Below, in pieces: positions 45,094 through 53,413 of a stretch of 64,000 nt of DNA. Every line of letters starts with the position of its first letter. Position 1 is the first letter of the stretch. A model generated the notes under the pieces. That model made no database searches. It was not told the origin of the DNA and worked only from the letters and a program-made list of their open reading frames with translations. Source of the DNA: Pseudactinotalea terrae (GTDB lineage Bacteria > Actinomycetota > Actinomycetes > Actinomycetales > Beutenbergiaceae); the NCBI RefSeq assembly GCF_009733845.1, contig NZ_WNXZ01000003.1, positions 310,001 through 374,000 of the forward strand, given 5' to 3'. Position numbers and translations under genes: made by a program.

Positions 45094-45885
45094 ATGAAGC
45101 TCCGGACCGGGCCCGCATCCCGTCTGCTGGTGGTGTGCGACATCGATGGCACCCTGACGTTCACCGGCCGACGGCCCGAGCCACGCGTGCTCGCCCAGCT
45201 GGTGGCGCTGGCATCCCGCGGGCCTCGCGTGAGGATCGCCGTGGCGACCTCACGATCCTCCCGCAACGTGCTGGCCTGGTTTCCCGAGCTCCTTCACCGG
45301 CTCGACCGCATCTGCTGCCACGGTGCGCTGACGATCACCGCGGACCGCATCTCGCGTGTGCCGGTGCCGGTCGAGTCCCTCGAGGTCGTCGTCGGGCGAC
45401 TGGCGGACCTCGGCGCCGACTACTGCCTCGAGCGCGGCACACACTTTGCCGCGAGCGATGCTGGCGCGCTGCCCTGGCTGGGAACGACGCACCGCTACGT
45501 GCTCCCCGGCCTGCCCGCGCGCTCTGACCTGACCGGCGTCGTCATGTGCAGCGTGGCCGATGCCGAGCAGGCTGCCGAGGCTGTGCGCGACGTGGCGGGT
45601 GTCAGCCTCGTCCCGAACGCCGGCCACGCCGACGTCGTGGCTGCCGGTGTCGACAAGGCGCGTGCGCTCGCCGAGCTGCGCGAGCCGGACGACCATGTCG
45701 TGGTGCTCGGCAACGACCACGAGGACCTCCCGATGCTGCTCGCGGCCGATCGGGCCTACGTCGTCGGCGGCGACCTCGCGGGTCTCGACGAGCTGCCGCA
45801 CATCAGCCGAGCTCCCGCGACCGCGATCGGGGTCGGGGACGTGCTCGCCCAGCTGGAGCTGCCCGCACTACGCTCAGCGCTGTGA
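45094..45885 (+). CDS. HAD-superfamily hydrolase (Cof/SPP-like)
   Basis: A 263-residue phosphatase-like protein with all four HAD motifs. They are CDIDGTLTF (nucleophile Asp16, Asp18), IAVATSR, a Lys in VDKARAL and VVLGNDHEDLPML with the metal-binding acids. A cap domain lies between motifs II and III, as in sucrose-phosphatase or Cof-type enzymes. The substrate is a small phosphorylated metabolite, not identifiable. Its stop overlaps the add start by GTGA. Confidence 0.85.
   Translation: MKLRTGPASRLLVVCDIDGTLTFTGRRPEPRVLAQLVALASRGPRVRIAVATSRSSRNVLAWFPELLHRLDRICCHGALTITADRISRVPVPVESLEVVVGRLADLGADYCLERGTHFAASDAGALPWLGTTHRYVLPGLPARSDLTGVVMCSVADAEQAAEAVRDVAGVSLVPNAGHADVVAAGVDKARALAELREPDDHVVVLGNDHEDLPMLLAADRAYVVGGDLAGLDELPHISRAPATAIGVGDVLAQLELPALRSAL
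45869..45882 (+). promoter_or_regulatory. Possible internal leaderless promoter of add
   Basis: TACGCT (45869-45874) inside the end of the HAD gene is seven bases before the add GTG, so add may also be transcribed on its own. Confidence 0.4.
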
Positions 45886-46982
45886 CGTTGACCCAGGACC
45901 AGATCCGCACCCTCCCCAAGGTCGTGCTGCACGACCACCTCGACGGCGGCCTCCGCCCGGCCACGATCATCGAGCTCGCTGCCGAGATCGGCCACGAGCT
46001 GCCGACGACGGACCCGGCCGAGCTCGCCCAGTGGTTCGTCGACGCGTGCACCTCCGGGTCGCTGGTGCGGTACCTGTCGACGTTCGCGCACACGTGCGCC
46101 GTCATGCAGACAGCGCCGGGGCTGCGCCGGGTGGCGCGTGAGTCGGTCGTCGACCTGGCCGCGGACGGCGTCGTCTACGCCGAGCAGCGGTACGCGCCCG
46201 AGCAGCACCTCGAGAGGGGACTGACCCTCCAGCAGGTGGTCGATGCCGTCGAGCAGGGATTCGCCGAGGGCGTGGCCGAGGCGGCGGAGAACGGCCACAC
46301 CATCCGGGTGGGGACCCTGCTCTCGGCGATGCGGCAGAACAGCCGCAGCGACGAGATCGCGCAGCTGGCGATCGAGAACTACGGTGCGGGCGTCGTTGGA
46401 TTCGACATCGCCGGGCCCGAGGACGGCTTCCCGCCCACCCTGCACTCTGCCGCCTTCACGACGCTGCGCAAGAACCACGTGCCGGTCACGATCCACGCGG
46501 GCGAGGATGCGGGGTTCTTCTCGATCGACCAGGCTGTCATCGACTGCTACGCCCTCCGCATCGGTCACGGGGTGCACATCATCTCCGACGTCACCACACC
46601 CGCGGGGGCCGATCCCAGCGACATCGATGCCGCTGAGCTCGGTGTCACCGCAACCTGGGTGCGCGACCGCCAGATCCCCCTCGAGGTGTGCCCGACGTCG
46701 AACATCCAGACCGGCACGTCGCCCTCGATCGTGGAGCACCCGATCACGCGCCTGCGCGACCTGGGCTTCGCCGTCACCATCAACACCGACAACCGGCTGA
46801 TGTCAGGCACGTCGATGAGCCGGGAGATGTCGCTGCTGGTCGACCAGGCTGGCTGGGAGCTCGCCGACCTCGAGCGCGCCACCCTCACTGCGGCGTGGAA
46901 CGGGTTCGCCCACCACGACGTGATGGAGGACATCATCACGAACCAGATCATCCCGGGGTACGCCGCCATCATCGGCGACTGA
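45882..46982 (+). CDS. add: Adenosine deaminase
   Basis: A 366-residue TIM-barrel zinc enzyme that converts (deoxy)adenosine to (deoxy)inosine. HDHLDGG (His17, His19) binds zinc, VTIHAGEDAG supplies the zinc His and the catalytic Glu, IGHGVH and ITINTDNRLMSG complete the active site (Asp pair region). GTG 45882 overlaps the HAD stop. It complements the cytidine deaminase and phosphorylase encoded 14 kb away. Confidence 0.93.
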   Translation: MTLTQDQIRTLPKVVLHDHLDGGLRPATIIELAAEIGHELPTTDPAELAQWFVDACTSGSLVRYLSTFAHTCAVMQTAPGLRRVARESVVDLAADGVVYAEQRYAPEQHLERGLTLQQVVDAVEQGFAEGVAEAAENGHTIRVGTLLSAMRQNSRSDEIAQLAIENYGAGVVGFDIAGPEDGFPPTLHSAAFTTLRKNHVPVTIHAGEDAGFFSIDQAVIDCYALRIGHGVHIISDVTTPAGADPSDIDAAELGVTATWVRDRQIPLEVCPTSNIQTGTSPSIVEHPITRLRDLGFAVTINTDNRLMSGTSMSREMSLLVDQAGWELADLERATLTAAWNGFAHHDVMEDIITNQIIPGYAAIIGD

Positions 46983-47036
46983 TCTCGGCAGTCGACCCCC
47001 TGGGGCCTCGCGCCGGGAATGTGCGCGGCCGCGCCT

Positions 47037-47042
47037 ACGCTG
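47037..47042 (+). promoter_or_regulatory. -10 box upstream of the amino-acid binding-protein gene
   Basis: TACGCT is followed by a 31-base stretch to the TTG start that includes the ribosome-binding site GAGAGGA, so this promoter would give a normal leadered mRNA. No clear -35 is visible. Confidence 0.4.
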
Positions 47043-47073
47043 AACAGCGGGAACACGACCGAGAGGACCTTCC

Positions 47074-47943
47074 TTGCGACCTGCTACGCGCGCGCTGACC
47101 GGGGCGGCTGCTCTGCTGCTCCTCGCTGCCTGCTCCACCGCTGGTGATGGCTCGCCGGGCGAGAGCGCCACCGACGGAGCCTCCGACGGCGGAGCCACCT
47201 CGTGCGAGCCCGGTGCCCTGCCGACGCTGACCGAGAGCACCCTCACGATCGGCACGAGCGTCCCCTACGAGCCCTGGTACGTGGGGGAGGACCCGAGCAG
47301 CGGCGAGGGCTTCGAGTCCGCGCTGGTCTACGCCGTGGCCGAGGAGCTCGGCTACGCAGCACAGGATGTCACCTGGGAGACCGTGACCTTCGAGCAGATC
47401 GTCGCGCCCGCCACCAAGCCGTTCGACTTCGCCGCGTACCAGACCTCGATCACACCCGAGCGGGAGCAGGCGGTCGACTTCTCCAGCCCGTACCTGACCA
47501 CCCGGCAGGGCGTCGTGGTGCAGGGCGAGGGCGACCTCGCCGACGCCACCACGATCGCCGAGCTCGAGGGCGCCAGGATCGGCGTCACCGCCTCGCAGAC
47601 CTCGCTGACGATCGCTGAGGCCGCCTGGGGCGACGCCGTGGAGCTGGTCCCGTACGACGACGCCGGCCTCGCGATGCAGGCGCTCAGCAACGACCAGGTG
47701 CAGGCGGTGGTCATGGACGTGGACCAGGCCGTGGCGGCTACCACGGTGTACTTCCCGGGCACCTCGGTCATCGGGACCCTGCCCGACGGCGGTGTGGTCG
47801 AGCAGCTCGGCTTCGTCCTCGACCTCGACTCGCCGCTGACCGACTGCGTCTCGGCCGCCGTCGACGCCCTCGAGGAGGACGGCACCCTGGCCGACCTCCG
47901 CACCGAGTGGCTCAGGTCCGACGACATCCCCGAGCTCGGCTGA
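47074..47943 (+). CDS. Polar amino-acid ABC transporter substrate-binding lipoprotein
   Basis: A 289-residue family-3 solute-binding lipoprotein. The signal ends in LLLAAC (Cys20). The mature part has LTIGTSVPYEPWYV, GFESALVYAVAEELGY and the TPEREQAVDFSSPYLTT segment that bind amino acids. A TTG start at 47074 is supported by GAGAGGA six bases upstream. The permease and ATPase follow after an intervening LysE gene. Confidence 0.9.
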   Translation: MRPATRALTGAAALLLLAACSTAGDGSPGESATDGASDGGATSCEPGALPTLTESTLTIGTSVPYEPWYVGEDPSSGEGFESALVYAVAEELGYAAQDVTWETVTFEQIVAPATKPFDFAAYQTSITPEREQAVDFSSPYLTTRQGVVVQGEGDLADATTIAELEGARIGVTASQTSLTIAEAAWGDAVELVPYDDAGLAMQALSNDQVQAVVMDVDQAVAATTVYFPGTSVIGTLPDGGVVEQLGFVLDLDSPLTDCVSAAVDALEEDGTLADLRTEWLRSDDIPELG

Positions 47944-47992
47944 GCGCGTCGCGTGCCGAGGCGGGCACGCCGTCGGGGCGAACGCGCTCCGG

Positions 47993-48010
47993 TGAAAGCG
48001 CGACGAAAGC
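47993..48010. promoter_or_regulatory. Second candidate SARP box upstream of the LysE gene
   Basis: TGAAAGC (47993-47999) and CGAAAGC (48004-48010) are direct repeats exactly 11 bp apart, matching the pair at 45055-45072 in sequence and spacing. They lie about 80 bp before the LysE ATG in a non-coding stretch. Confidence 0.45.
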
Positions 48011-48091
48011 GTCGCTCGGAAACCTGGGCGGGTCAGCGTCCGGGCACCTGCGTTCAGGCAGCTCGGGCGATCGTGCCCACCGGGAGCTGCG

Positions 48092-48721
48092 ATGCCCGTG
48101 CCCAGTCCGGAGACGACGCTGGCGTTCCTTCTCGCCACGGCAGCCGTGGTGGTGATCCCGGGACCGTCGGTCGCCTTCGTCGTGGCGCGCAGTGTGCAGC
48201 AGGGCACTCGGGCCGGTCTCGTCTCGGTGCTCGGCCTGGAGACCGCGGCGGCTGTCCACGCGGGTCTGTCCATCGCCGGCGTGGCCGCGCTGCTGGAGCT
48301 GGTACCGATGGGCGTGCAGCTGCTCTCCTGGGTCGGAGCGGGCTACCTCCTCTGTCTCGCCGCGCTCGCGCTGCGCCGGGTCCGACCGCCCACGAGCGGT
48401 GGCTCCCTCGGGGCGCCGGTGCGTCGAGGTCGGTTGTTCCTCGAGGGGTTGCTCGTCGACCTCCTCAACCCGAAGACCGCCCTGTTCTTCGTCGCGTTCC
48501 TGCCGCAGTTCGTGGAGCCCGAGCGGGGGCCGGCCACCACCCAGGTCGCGCTGCTGGGAGGGGCGTTCGTGCTCGTGGCGTGCGTGTGCGACAGCGCCTA
48601 CGCCCTGCTGGCCGGCCGGCTGTCGGAGCGACTGCGCGCCTCCCAGTCGGCGCAGCGCCGGCTGGCGAAGATCTCGGCGGGCGTGTACCTGGCCCTGGCG
48701 GTGACAGCCGTCGCGGTATGA
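48092..48721 (+). CDS. LysE/RhtB-family amino-acid exporter
   Basis: A 209-residue membrane protein with about six hydrophobic helices. The start PETTLAFLLATAAVVVIPGPSVAFVVARS carries the PGP motif of the family, and GLLVDLLNPKTALFFVAFLPQF is the second conserved block. It exports amino acids or related compounds. GGGAG precedes the ATG. It stands between the binding protein and permease of an amino-acid importer. Confidence 0.9.
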   Translation: MPVPSPETTLAFLLATAAVVVIPGPSVAFVVARSVQQGTRAGLVSVLGLETAAAVHAGLSIAGVAALLELVPMGVQLLSWVGAGYLLCLAALALRRVRPPTSGGSLGAPVRRGRLFLEGLLVDLLNPKTALFFVAFLPQFVEPERGPATTQVALLGGAFVLVACVCDSAYALLAGRLSERLRASQSAQRRLAKISAGVYLALAVTAVAV

Positions 48722-48756
48722 GGCCAGCGACACCTGGCGTGCGCCAGAATGTGGCG

Positions 48757-48786
48757 GTGGAGCGCGGCAGAGGGGGCGAGGGGTGA
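48757..48786 (+). CDS. Short leaderless leader ORF (9 codons) coupled to the permease gene
   Basis: CAGAAT (48745-48750) is six bases before a GTG that opens MERGRGGEG. The TGA overlaps the GTG of the permease gene (GTGA at 48783-48786). The pattern matches the leaders at 7825 and 40466. The frame is very short; its GAGGGG also serves as a ribosome-binding site for the permease, so the arrangement may be accidental. Confidence 0.35.
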   Translation: MERGRGGEG

Positions 48787-49640
48787 CCTGGGAGCCCTCA
48801 CCGGTCGCCGTCGAGCGGGAGCGGTACCGCTCCCGACGGCGACGGCGCTCGTTCCTGCTCGCGCTCGGCTCGACGCTGGTCCTCGTGGTGGCGGCCGTCC
48901 TGGTGGTGATCACGTCCCCGGGCTGGGAGCGGACCCGTAGCTCCTTCTTCGACCTCGACGTCGCGACCGAGGTGCTGCCCGGGCTCGTCCAGGGCCTGTG
49001 GCTGAACCTGCGGGTGTGGGTCCTTGCCGTGGTCATCTCGCTCACGCTCGGTCTCGGGCTGGCGATCCTGCGCACGACGGCGTACCCCGTGCTGTTCCCG
49101 CTGCGCGCCCTGGTCGCGGCGTACGTCGACATCTTCCGTGGGCTGCCGCTGCTGCTCGTGCTGCTTCTCGTGGGCTTCGGGCTGCCCTCGCTGCGGCTCT
49201 CGTGGTTGCCGATCGATGCCGTGTACCTGGGCACCGGTGCCATCGTGCTGACCTATACCGCCTACAGCGCGGAGATCTTCCGCGCCGGCATCGGCGCGGT
49301 GCACCCGGCACAGGTGACGGCGGCGCGGGCACTGGGACTGACCCGCGCGCAGACCACGCGCCGGGTGGTGGTGCCGCAGGCGATCCGCAACACCACCCCC
49401 GCGCTGCTGAACACGGTGGTCTCCCTGCAGAAGGACTCAGGGCTGATCTCGATCCTGGGTGCGGTCGACGCGATCCGGGCCGCCCAGATCGAGGTGACCG
49501 GGGCCTACAACTTCACGCCGTACGTGGTCGCGGGCGTGCTGTTCCTGCTGATCTCGATCCCGCTGACGCGCGCGGTGGACGCCTACAGCGAGCGGCGCGG
49601 CTGGGGCGCCACCCGACCGGCAGCGGGCGTGGCGAGATGA
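48783..49640 (+). CDS. Polar amino-acid ABC transporter permease
   Basis: A 285-residue HisM/GlnP-type permease. An Arg-rich cytoplasmic tail and a first helix (SFLLALGSTLVLVVAAVLVVI) precede the conserved core of about five helices. It has YVDIFRGLPLLLVL and the EAA-like loop VTAARALGLTRAQTTRRVVVPQA near residue 190. GTG 48783 is set by GAGGGG upstream. A single permease implies a homodimer. Confidence 0.92.
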   Translation: MTWEPSPVAVERERYRSRRRRRSFLLALGSTLVLVVAAVLVVITSPGWERTRSSFFDLDVATEVLPGLVQGLWLNLRVWVLAVVISLTLGLGLAILRTTAYPVLFPLRALVAAYVDIFRGLPLLLVLLLVGFGLPSLRLSWLPIDAVYLGTGAIVLTYTAYSAEIFRAGIGAVHPAQVTAARALGLTRAQTTRRVVVPQAIRNTTPALLNTVVSLQKDSGLISILGAVDAIRAAQIEVTGAYNFTPYVVAGVLFLLISIPLTRAVDAYSERRGWGATRPAAGVAR

Positions 49641-50398
49641 CCGCGCAGGTGAGCGACGTCGTCGAGAACCCCGATGCGAGCGCGGTACTGAGCGTGCGCG
49701 GGCTGCGGCTGCAGTACGGCGACCGCGTGGTGCTCGACCGGCTGAACCTCGAGGTCCGCGAGCACGAGTGCGTCGTGCTGCTGGGGGCCTCCGGGTCCGG
49801 CAAGTCGACGTTGCTGCGTGCGATCGACCTGCTCGAGGACGTCCAGGACGGCGTGATCGCGCTGCGCGGCCTCGACGTGACCGACCCGCGCGTGGACGCC
49901 GACGCCGTGCGGGCACGGCTGGGGCTGGTGTTCCAGGCCTTCAACCTGTTCGGCCACCTGAGTGTGCTCGACAACCTCACGCTCGCGCCGCGGTTGGTGC
50001 ACCGGCTGCCGCGCGCCGCCGCGGAGCAGGCTGCGCTGCAGATGCTGGAGCGGGTCGGGCTGGCGGGGCGGGAACGGGCCTACCCCGAGCAGCTCTCGGG
50101 CGGCCAGCAGCAGCGGGCGGCGATCGCGCGCGCCTTGGTGACCTCTCCCGATCTGCTGCTGCTCGACGAGGTCACCTCCGCGCTCGACCCCGCGCTGGTG
50201 GGCGAGGTGCTCGAGCTGCTCGCCGATGTCCGCGCGGCCGGCACCACCATGCTCGTGGCCACGCACGAGCTCGGCTTCGCACGCCGCGTCGCCGACCGGG
50301 TGTGCTTCCTGCACGAGGGCCGGGTGTGGGAGCAGGGACCGCCCGAGATCATCGACGCGCCGACGACCCCGGAGCTCGCTGCCTTCCTCGGCCGCTGA
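49637..50398 (+). CDS. Polar amino-acid ABC transporter ATP-binding protein
   Basis: A 253-residue GlnQ-type ATPase with Walker A GASGSGKST, Q-loop QAFNLFGHLSVLDN, signature LSGGQQQRAAIARAL, Walker B LLLDEVTSALDP and the switch His in ATHELGFA. ATG 49637 overlaps the permease stop by ATGA. It completes the amino-acid importer. Confidence 0.94.
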   Translation: MTAQVSDVVENPDASAVLSVRGLRLQYGDRVVLDRLNLEVREHECVVLLGASGSGKSTLLRAIDLLEDVQDGVIALRGLDVTDPRVDADAVRARLGLVFQAFNLFGHLSVLDNLTLAPRLVHRLPRAAAEQAALQMLERVGLAGRERAYPEQLSGGQQQRAAIARALVTSPDLLLLDEVTSALDPALVGEVLELLADVRAAGTTMLVATHELGFARRVADRVCFLHEGRVWEQGPPEIIDAPTTPELAAFLGR

Positions 50399-50400
50399 GC

Positions 50401-50417
50401 CCACGCGTCTCGCGTGG
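50401..50417 (+). terminator. Probable terminator of the amino-acid ABC operon
   Basis: CCACGCG and CGCGTGG form a perfect 7-bp stem with a TCT loop, starting three bases after the ATPase stop. There is no T-tract. Confidence 0.5.
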
Positions 50418-50449
50418 CCGGACGTGACTTGAACGTGATGCTGGTCAAC

Positions 50450-50484
50450 TTGACTTGTGGGATTTTGAATCTAAAATCGAATCC
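50450..50484 (+). promoter_or_regulatory. Strong promoter with overlapping palindrome for the dpp-nucleoside operon
   Basis: TTGACT (50450-50455), 16 bases, TAAAAT (50472-50477) is close to consensus, unusual in this window. GATTTT (50461-50466) and AAAATC (50473-50478) form an inverted repeat within a wider pair GGATT/AATCC (50460-50464, 50480-50484), covering the spacer and -10. A repressor bound here would block the polymerase. The FCD-GntR regulator encoded in the operon (58891) is the best candidate. The remaining leader, 50485-50755, has no convincing gene. Confidence 0.7.
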
Positions 50485-50755
50485 AACATCGCAGGGCACG
50501 TAGGCGTTGATGCGATGCCGGGCCAACCGGCCACGACTAGTTCACCAGTCAGGCAGCGTGCGATCCACGGTCAGGCCTGCAGAGAATGCACCCCGGTGCC
50601 TGAGCGGCGATCGCTCGGCGCAGACGTCGTCGTCTGAGCCATGCCTCGCCGTGCGTCTCGTGCTCCCGCCGGAGCGCTGATCGGCAGACAGACATCCTGA
50701 TCGATCCTGCGAGCTCGCACCCAAGCAACGATGCTTCACACCAAGGAGACAACAG

Positions 50756-52372
50756 ATGGCCACGACCAATCGACGAGGGTTCCTCACTCTCGCGGGAGTG
50801 AGCGCCCTGGCGGTGCCGCTGCTCGCCGCATGCAACCGGGACACCAACGACCCGTTCGCCGACGACACCGGTGGCGGCGAGAGTGGTGGCGGCGAGGGCG
50901 GAGTCGCGGTGATCGTGACGGACGCCGACCCCGAGAGCCTGAACCCCGGTCAGACCACCTCGAACCAGACCCTCGACGTGTGCGCGAAGATCTTCGAGGC
51001 GCTGGTCTGGATTGACCCCGACGGCCAGCCGGCACCGCTGCTGGCGACCGAGTGGACGATCTCGGAGGACGAGCTGGTCTATACCTTCACGCTGCGGGAA
51101 GGAGTGACATGGCACGACGGCGAGCCCTTCACCTCGGCGGACGTGGTCTGGACGATCGAGGAGGGCATGCCGAACAACTCGCGTGCGCAAGGTGTGATCG
51201 CGCAGATCGCCTCGGTCGAGGCTCCGGGCGACTACGAGGTCGTCATCACGTTGATCGAGCCCTATGCCCCGCTGCTGCAGCAGCTCAAGGTCTTCGACCT
51301 GCCGATCATCCCGAAGCACGTCTTCGAAGGCACCGATCTCGCGACCAACGCAGCGTCTCGGGCGCCCATCGGGACTGGCCCGTTCCGGTTCTCCGAGTGG
51401 GACCCGGGCCGCTCGTTGCTGCTGGTGGCGAACGAGGAGTACTGGGACGAGGGCAAGCCCGGCCTGTCTGAGATCATCTATCAGATCGTCCCCGACGCGG
51501 CCAACCGATCAGCCGGCCTCGAGACGGGTGAGTACGACTTCGTGGGCGCTTTCTACCTGCCGCGCGCCGACGTCGCGCGCCTGAAGAGCCTCGACAACGT
51601 CGTGGTCCGCGAGCAGACGACGATCCCCTCCCTTCACTTCATCCAGTTCAACCACCAGAACGAGCACCTGGGAAAGCGTGAGGTGCGTCAGGCGATCGCC
51701 AAGGTGGTGGACCGGCCGCGCATCGTCGAGCAGGCGATGGCCGGCCTCGGACTTCCGGGCGTGGGTTCGTTCGGTGAGGGCTTCCCATGGCTGGTGAACG
51801 AGGAGGTGTCCTACGACATCTTGTACCCGTTGGATCCCGATGCCGCGAGGAGCGAGCTCGAGAGCGCCGGCGTCCCCGAGGGGACCACGCTGCGGCTGAC
51901 CTACGACGCTGCGAAGCCGCAGTTCCAGGCGGCATCGCAGATCGTCCGCGACAACCTCTCCGCCATCGGGATCGAGGTGACGATCGAGCCGTTGGAGACC
52001 TCGGTGTACCGGGACGCCGTGTACGCGCAGCGTGATTTCGACCTGGCGCTCCAGTCGTTCACCTCCAGCGGTGACCCCGCCATCGGGTACCACCGGATCT
52101 ACCGAACGAACGAGACCAACGACCCGAACGTGAACGCGACGGGCTACTCCAACGCCGAGGTCGACGCGCTGCTCGAGCAGGCAGAGACGGTCAGCGACCT
52201 CGAGAAGCGTGGCGAGTTCTACAAGCAGGCGCAGGTGATCCTCAACGAGGACGTGCCCACGCTGGTCATGTACGACGAGCTCCAGGCCGACGCGGTCAGC
52301 ACGCGGCTGGAGGGGCTGTTCGCCGGCATCAACCCGGTGGACCGCTGGGGCGAGGTCACCGCGACCGAGTAA
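50756..52372 (+). CDS. Peptide/opine-type ABC transporter substrate-binding lipoprotein
   Basis: A 538-residue family-5 (DppA-like) solute-binding protein. The N-terminus combines a twin-arginine motif (TNRRGFLTLAG) with a lipobox LLAAC (Cys26). The mature part has the family's WTISEDELVYTFTLREGVTWHDGEPFT and SRAPIGTGPFRFSEW. AAGGAGAC precedes the ATG. Such proteins bind peptides but also many other compounds, so the ligand is open; downstream enzymes hint at an acylated or nucleoside-like compound. Confidence 0.92.
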   Translation: MATTNRRGFLTLAGVSALAVPLLAACNRDTNDPFADDTGGGESGGGEGGVAVIVTDADPESLNPGQTTSNQTLDVCAKIFEALVWIDPDGQPAPLLATEWTISEDELVYTFTLREGVTWHDGEPFTSADVVWTIEEGMPNNSRAQGVIAQIASVEAPGDYEVVITLIEPYAPLLQQLKVFDLPIIPKHVFEGTDLATNAASRAPIGTGPFRFSEWDPGRSLLLVANEEYWDEGKPGLSEIIYQIVPDAANRSAGLETGEYDFVGAFYLPRADVARLKSLDNVVVREQTTIPSLHFIQFNHQNEHLGKREVRQAIAKVVDRPRIVEQAMAGLGLPGVGSFGEGFPWLVNEEVSYDILYPLDPDAARSELESAGVPEGTTLRLTYDAAKPQFQAASQIVRDNLSAIGIEVTIEPLETSVYRDAVYAQRDFDLALQSFTSSGDPAIGYHRIYRTNETNDPNVNATGYSNAEVDALLEQAETVSDLEKRGEFYKQAQVILNEDVPTLVMYDELQADAVSTRLEGLFAGINPVDRWGEVTATE

Positions 52373-52380
52373 CGCTCACG

Positions 52381-52413
52381 CGCCGGGCCGGGGAGAGCAT
52401 CCCCGGCCCGGCG
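52381..52413 (+). terminator. Strong intercistronic hairpin after the peptide-binding gene
   Basis: A perfect 14-bp G+C stem (52381-52394 with 52400-52413) closes a 5-base loop, nine bases after the stop. As at 26414 it separates a binding-protein gene from its permease genes, so partial termination or mRNA protection is likely. Confidence 0.75.
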
Positions 52414-52444
52414 CCGACCCGTTCGACGATCGAGAGGCCCCCAC

Positions 52445-53413
52445 ATGCGACATTCGTGGATCCCGCTGTTCGCACTGAAACGACTGCTGTTCGCCATCCC
52501 GCTGGTGCTCGGCGTCGTCATCATCAACTTCCTGCTCATCCAGCTGGCCCCGGGTGACCCCGCGACGGTGCTGGTGGGTGACTTCCCGGTGCCCGAGGAG
52601 TACCTCGACCGCATCCGCGCGGAGTACGGCCTCGACAAGTCGATCCCGGAGCAGCTGATCGCCTACCTGGGCCAGCTTTTCCAGGGCAATCTGGGCGTCT
52701 CGTTCTCCAAGCGGCAGGACGTGCTCACGCTGCTCCTCGAGCGGATGCCGGCAACCTTGAAGCTCACGCTCAGCGCGATGGTGCTGGCCACGATCGTGGG
52801 CGTGCTGCTCGGGGTCGTCGCAGCCAAGTACCGTGGCCGGGCGCCCGACACGGCGTCCCAGGTCACCACGCTGCTCGGGTTCTCGGTCCCGGAGTTCTGG
52901 CTCGGTCAGATCCTGATCCTGCTGTTCGCCGTCACGCTCGGGTGGCTGCCGCTCGGTGGCGACGCACCGGTCCGTGGCGATGGTGACGTGCTGTTCAACC
53001 TGGACTACCTGGTGCTGCCCGCCGTGGCGCTGTCGTTCCGCTACGTGGCGCTGATCGCGCGGATGACCAGGTCCAGCCTGTTGGAGGTCAGCAGCGCCGA
53101 CTTCGTCGCGGCAACCCGGTCCCGGGGCGTGTCGGAGTCGCTGATCCTGCGGCGGCACACGCTGAAGAACGCGGCACCACCGGTGATCACGGTGATCGGC
53201 TACAACTTCGGCTTCATCCTGGCGGGCTCCGTCATGGTCGAGACCGTCTTCGGGTGGCCGGGCATCGGACGCCTGCTGTACGAGTCCATCACCTCGCGCG
53301 ACTACCCCGTGATGACGGCGATCTTGCTGATCATCTCGGTCACGGTGGTGCTCGCGAACGTGCTGACCGACATCGTGCACGCCCTCCTCGACCCACGGTT
53401 GGAGCGAAAGTGA
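52445..53413 (+). CDS. Peptide-type ABC transporter permease (DppB-like)
   Basis: A 322-residue permease. The first helix (LLFAIPLVLGVVIINFLLIQLAPGDP) is followed by the conserved DppB opening, five more helices and the loop FVAATRSRGVSESLILRRHTLKNA that contacts the ATPase. The end overlaps the next GTG by GTGA. Confidence 0.94.
   Translation: MRHSWIPLFALKRLLFAIPLVLGVVIINFLLIQLAPGDPATVLVGDFPVPEEYLDRIRAEYGLDKSIPEQLIAYLGQLFQGNLGVSFSKRQDVLTLLLERMPATLKLTLSAMVLATIVGVLLGVVAAKYRGRAPDTASQVTTLLGFSVPEFWLGQILILLFAVTLGWLPLGGDAPVRGDGDVLFNLDYLVLPAVALSFRYVALIARMTRSSLLEVSSADFVAATRSRGVSESLILRRHTLKNAAPPVITVIGYNFGFILAGSVMVETVFGWPGIGRLLYESITSRDYPVMTAILLIISVTVVLANVLTDIVHALLDPRLERK

Noticed and set aside
42111-45266. 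SARP gene starting at 45266
   Set aside because: The extra 86 codons overlap the divergent HAD gene and the promoter region; GTG 45008 has a good ribosome-binding site and begins the wHTH domain.
50455-50637. 60-codon ORF in the leader of the dpp-nucleoside operon
   Set aside because: It would start at a TTG inside the promoter and operator, upstream of the predicted transcription start, and lacks a ribosome-binding site.
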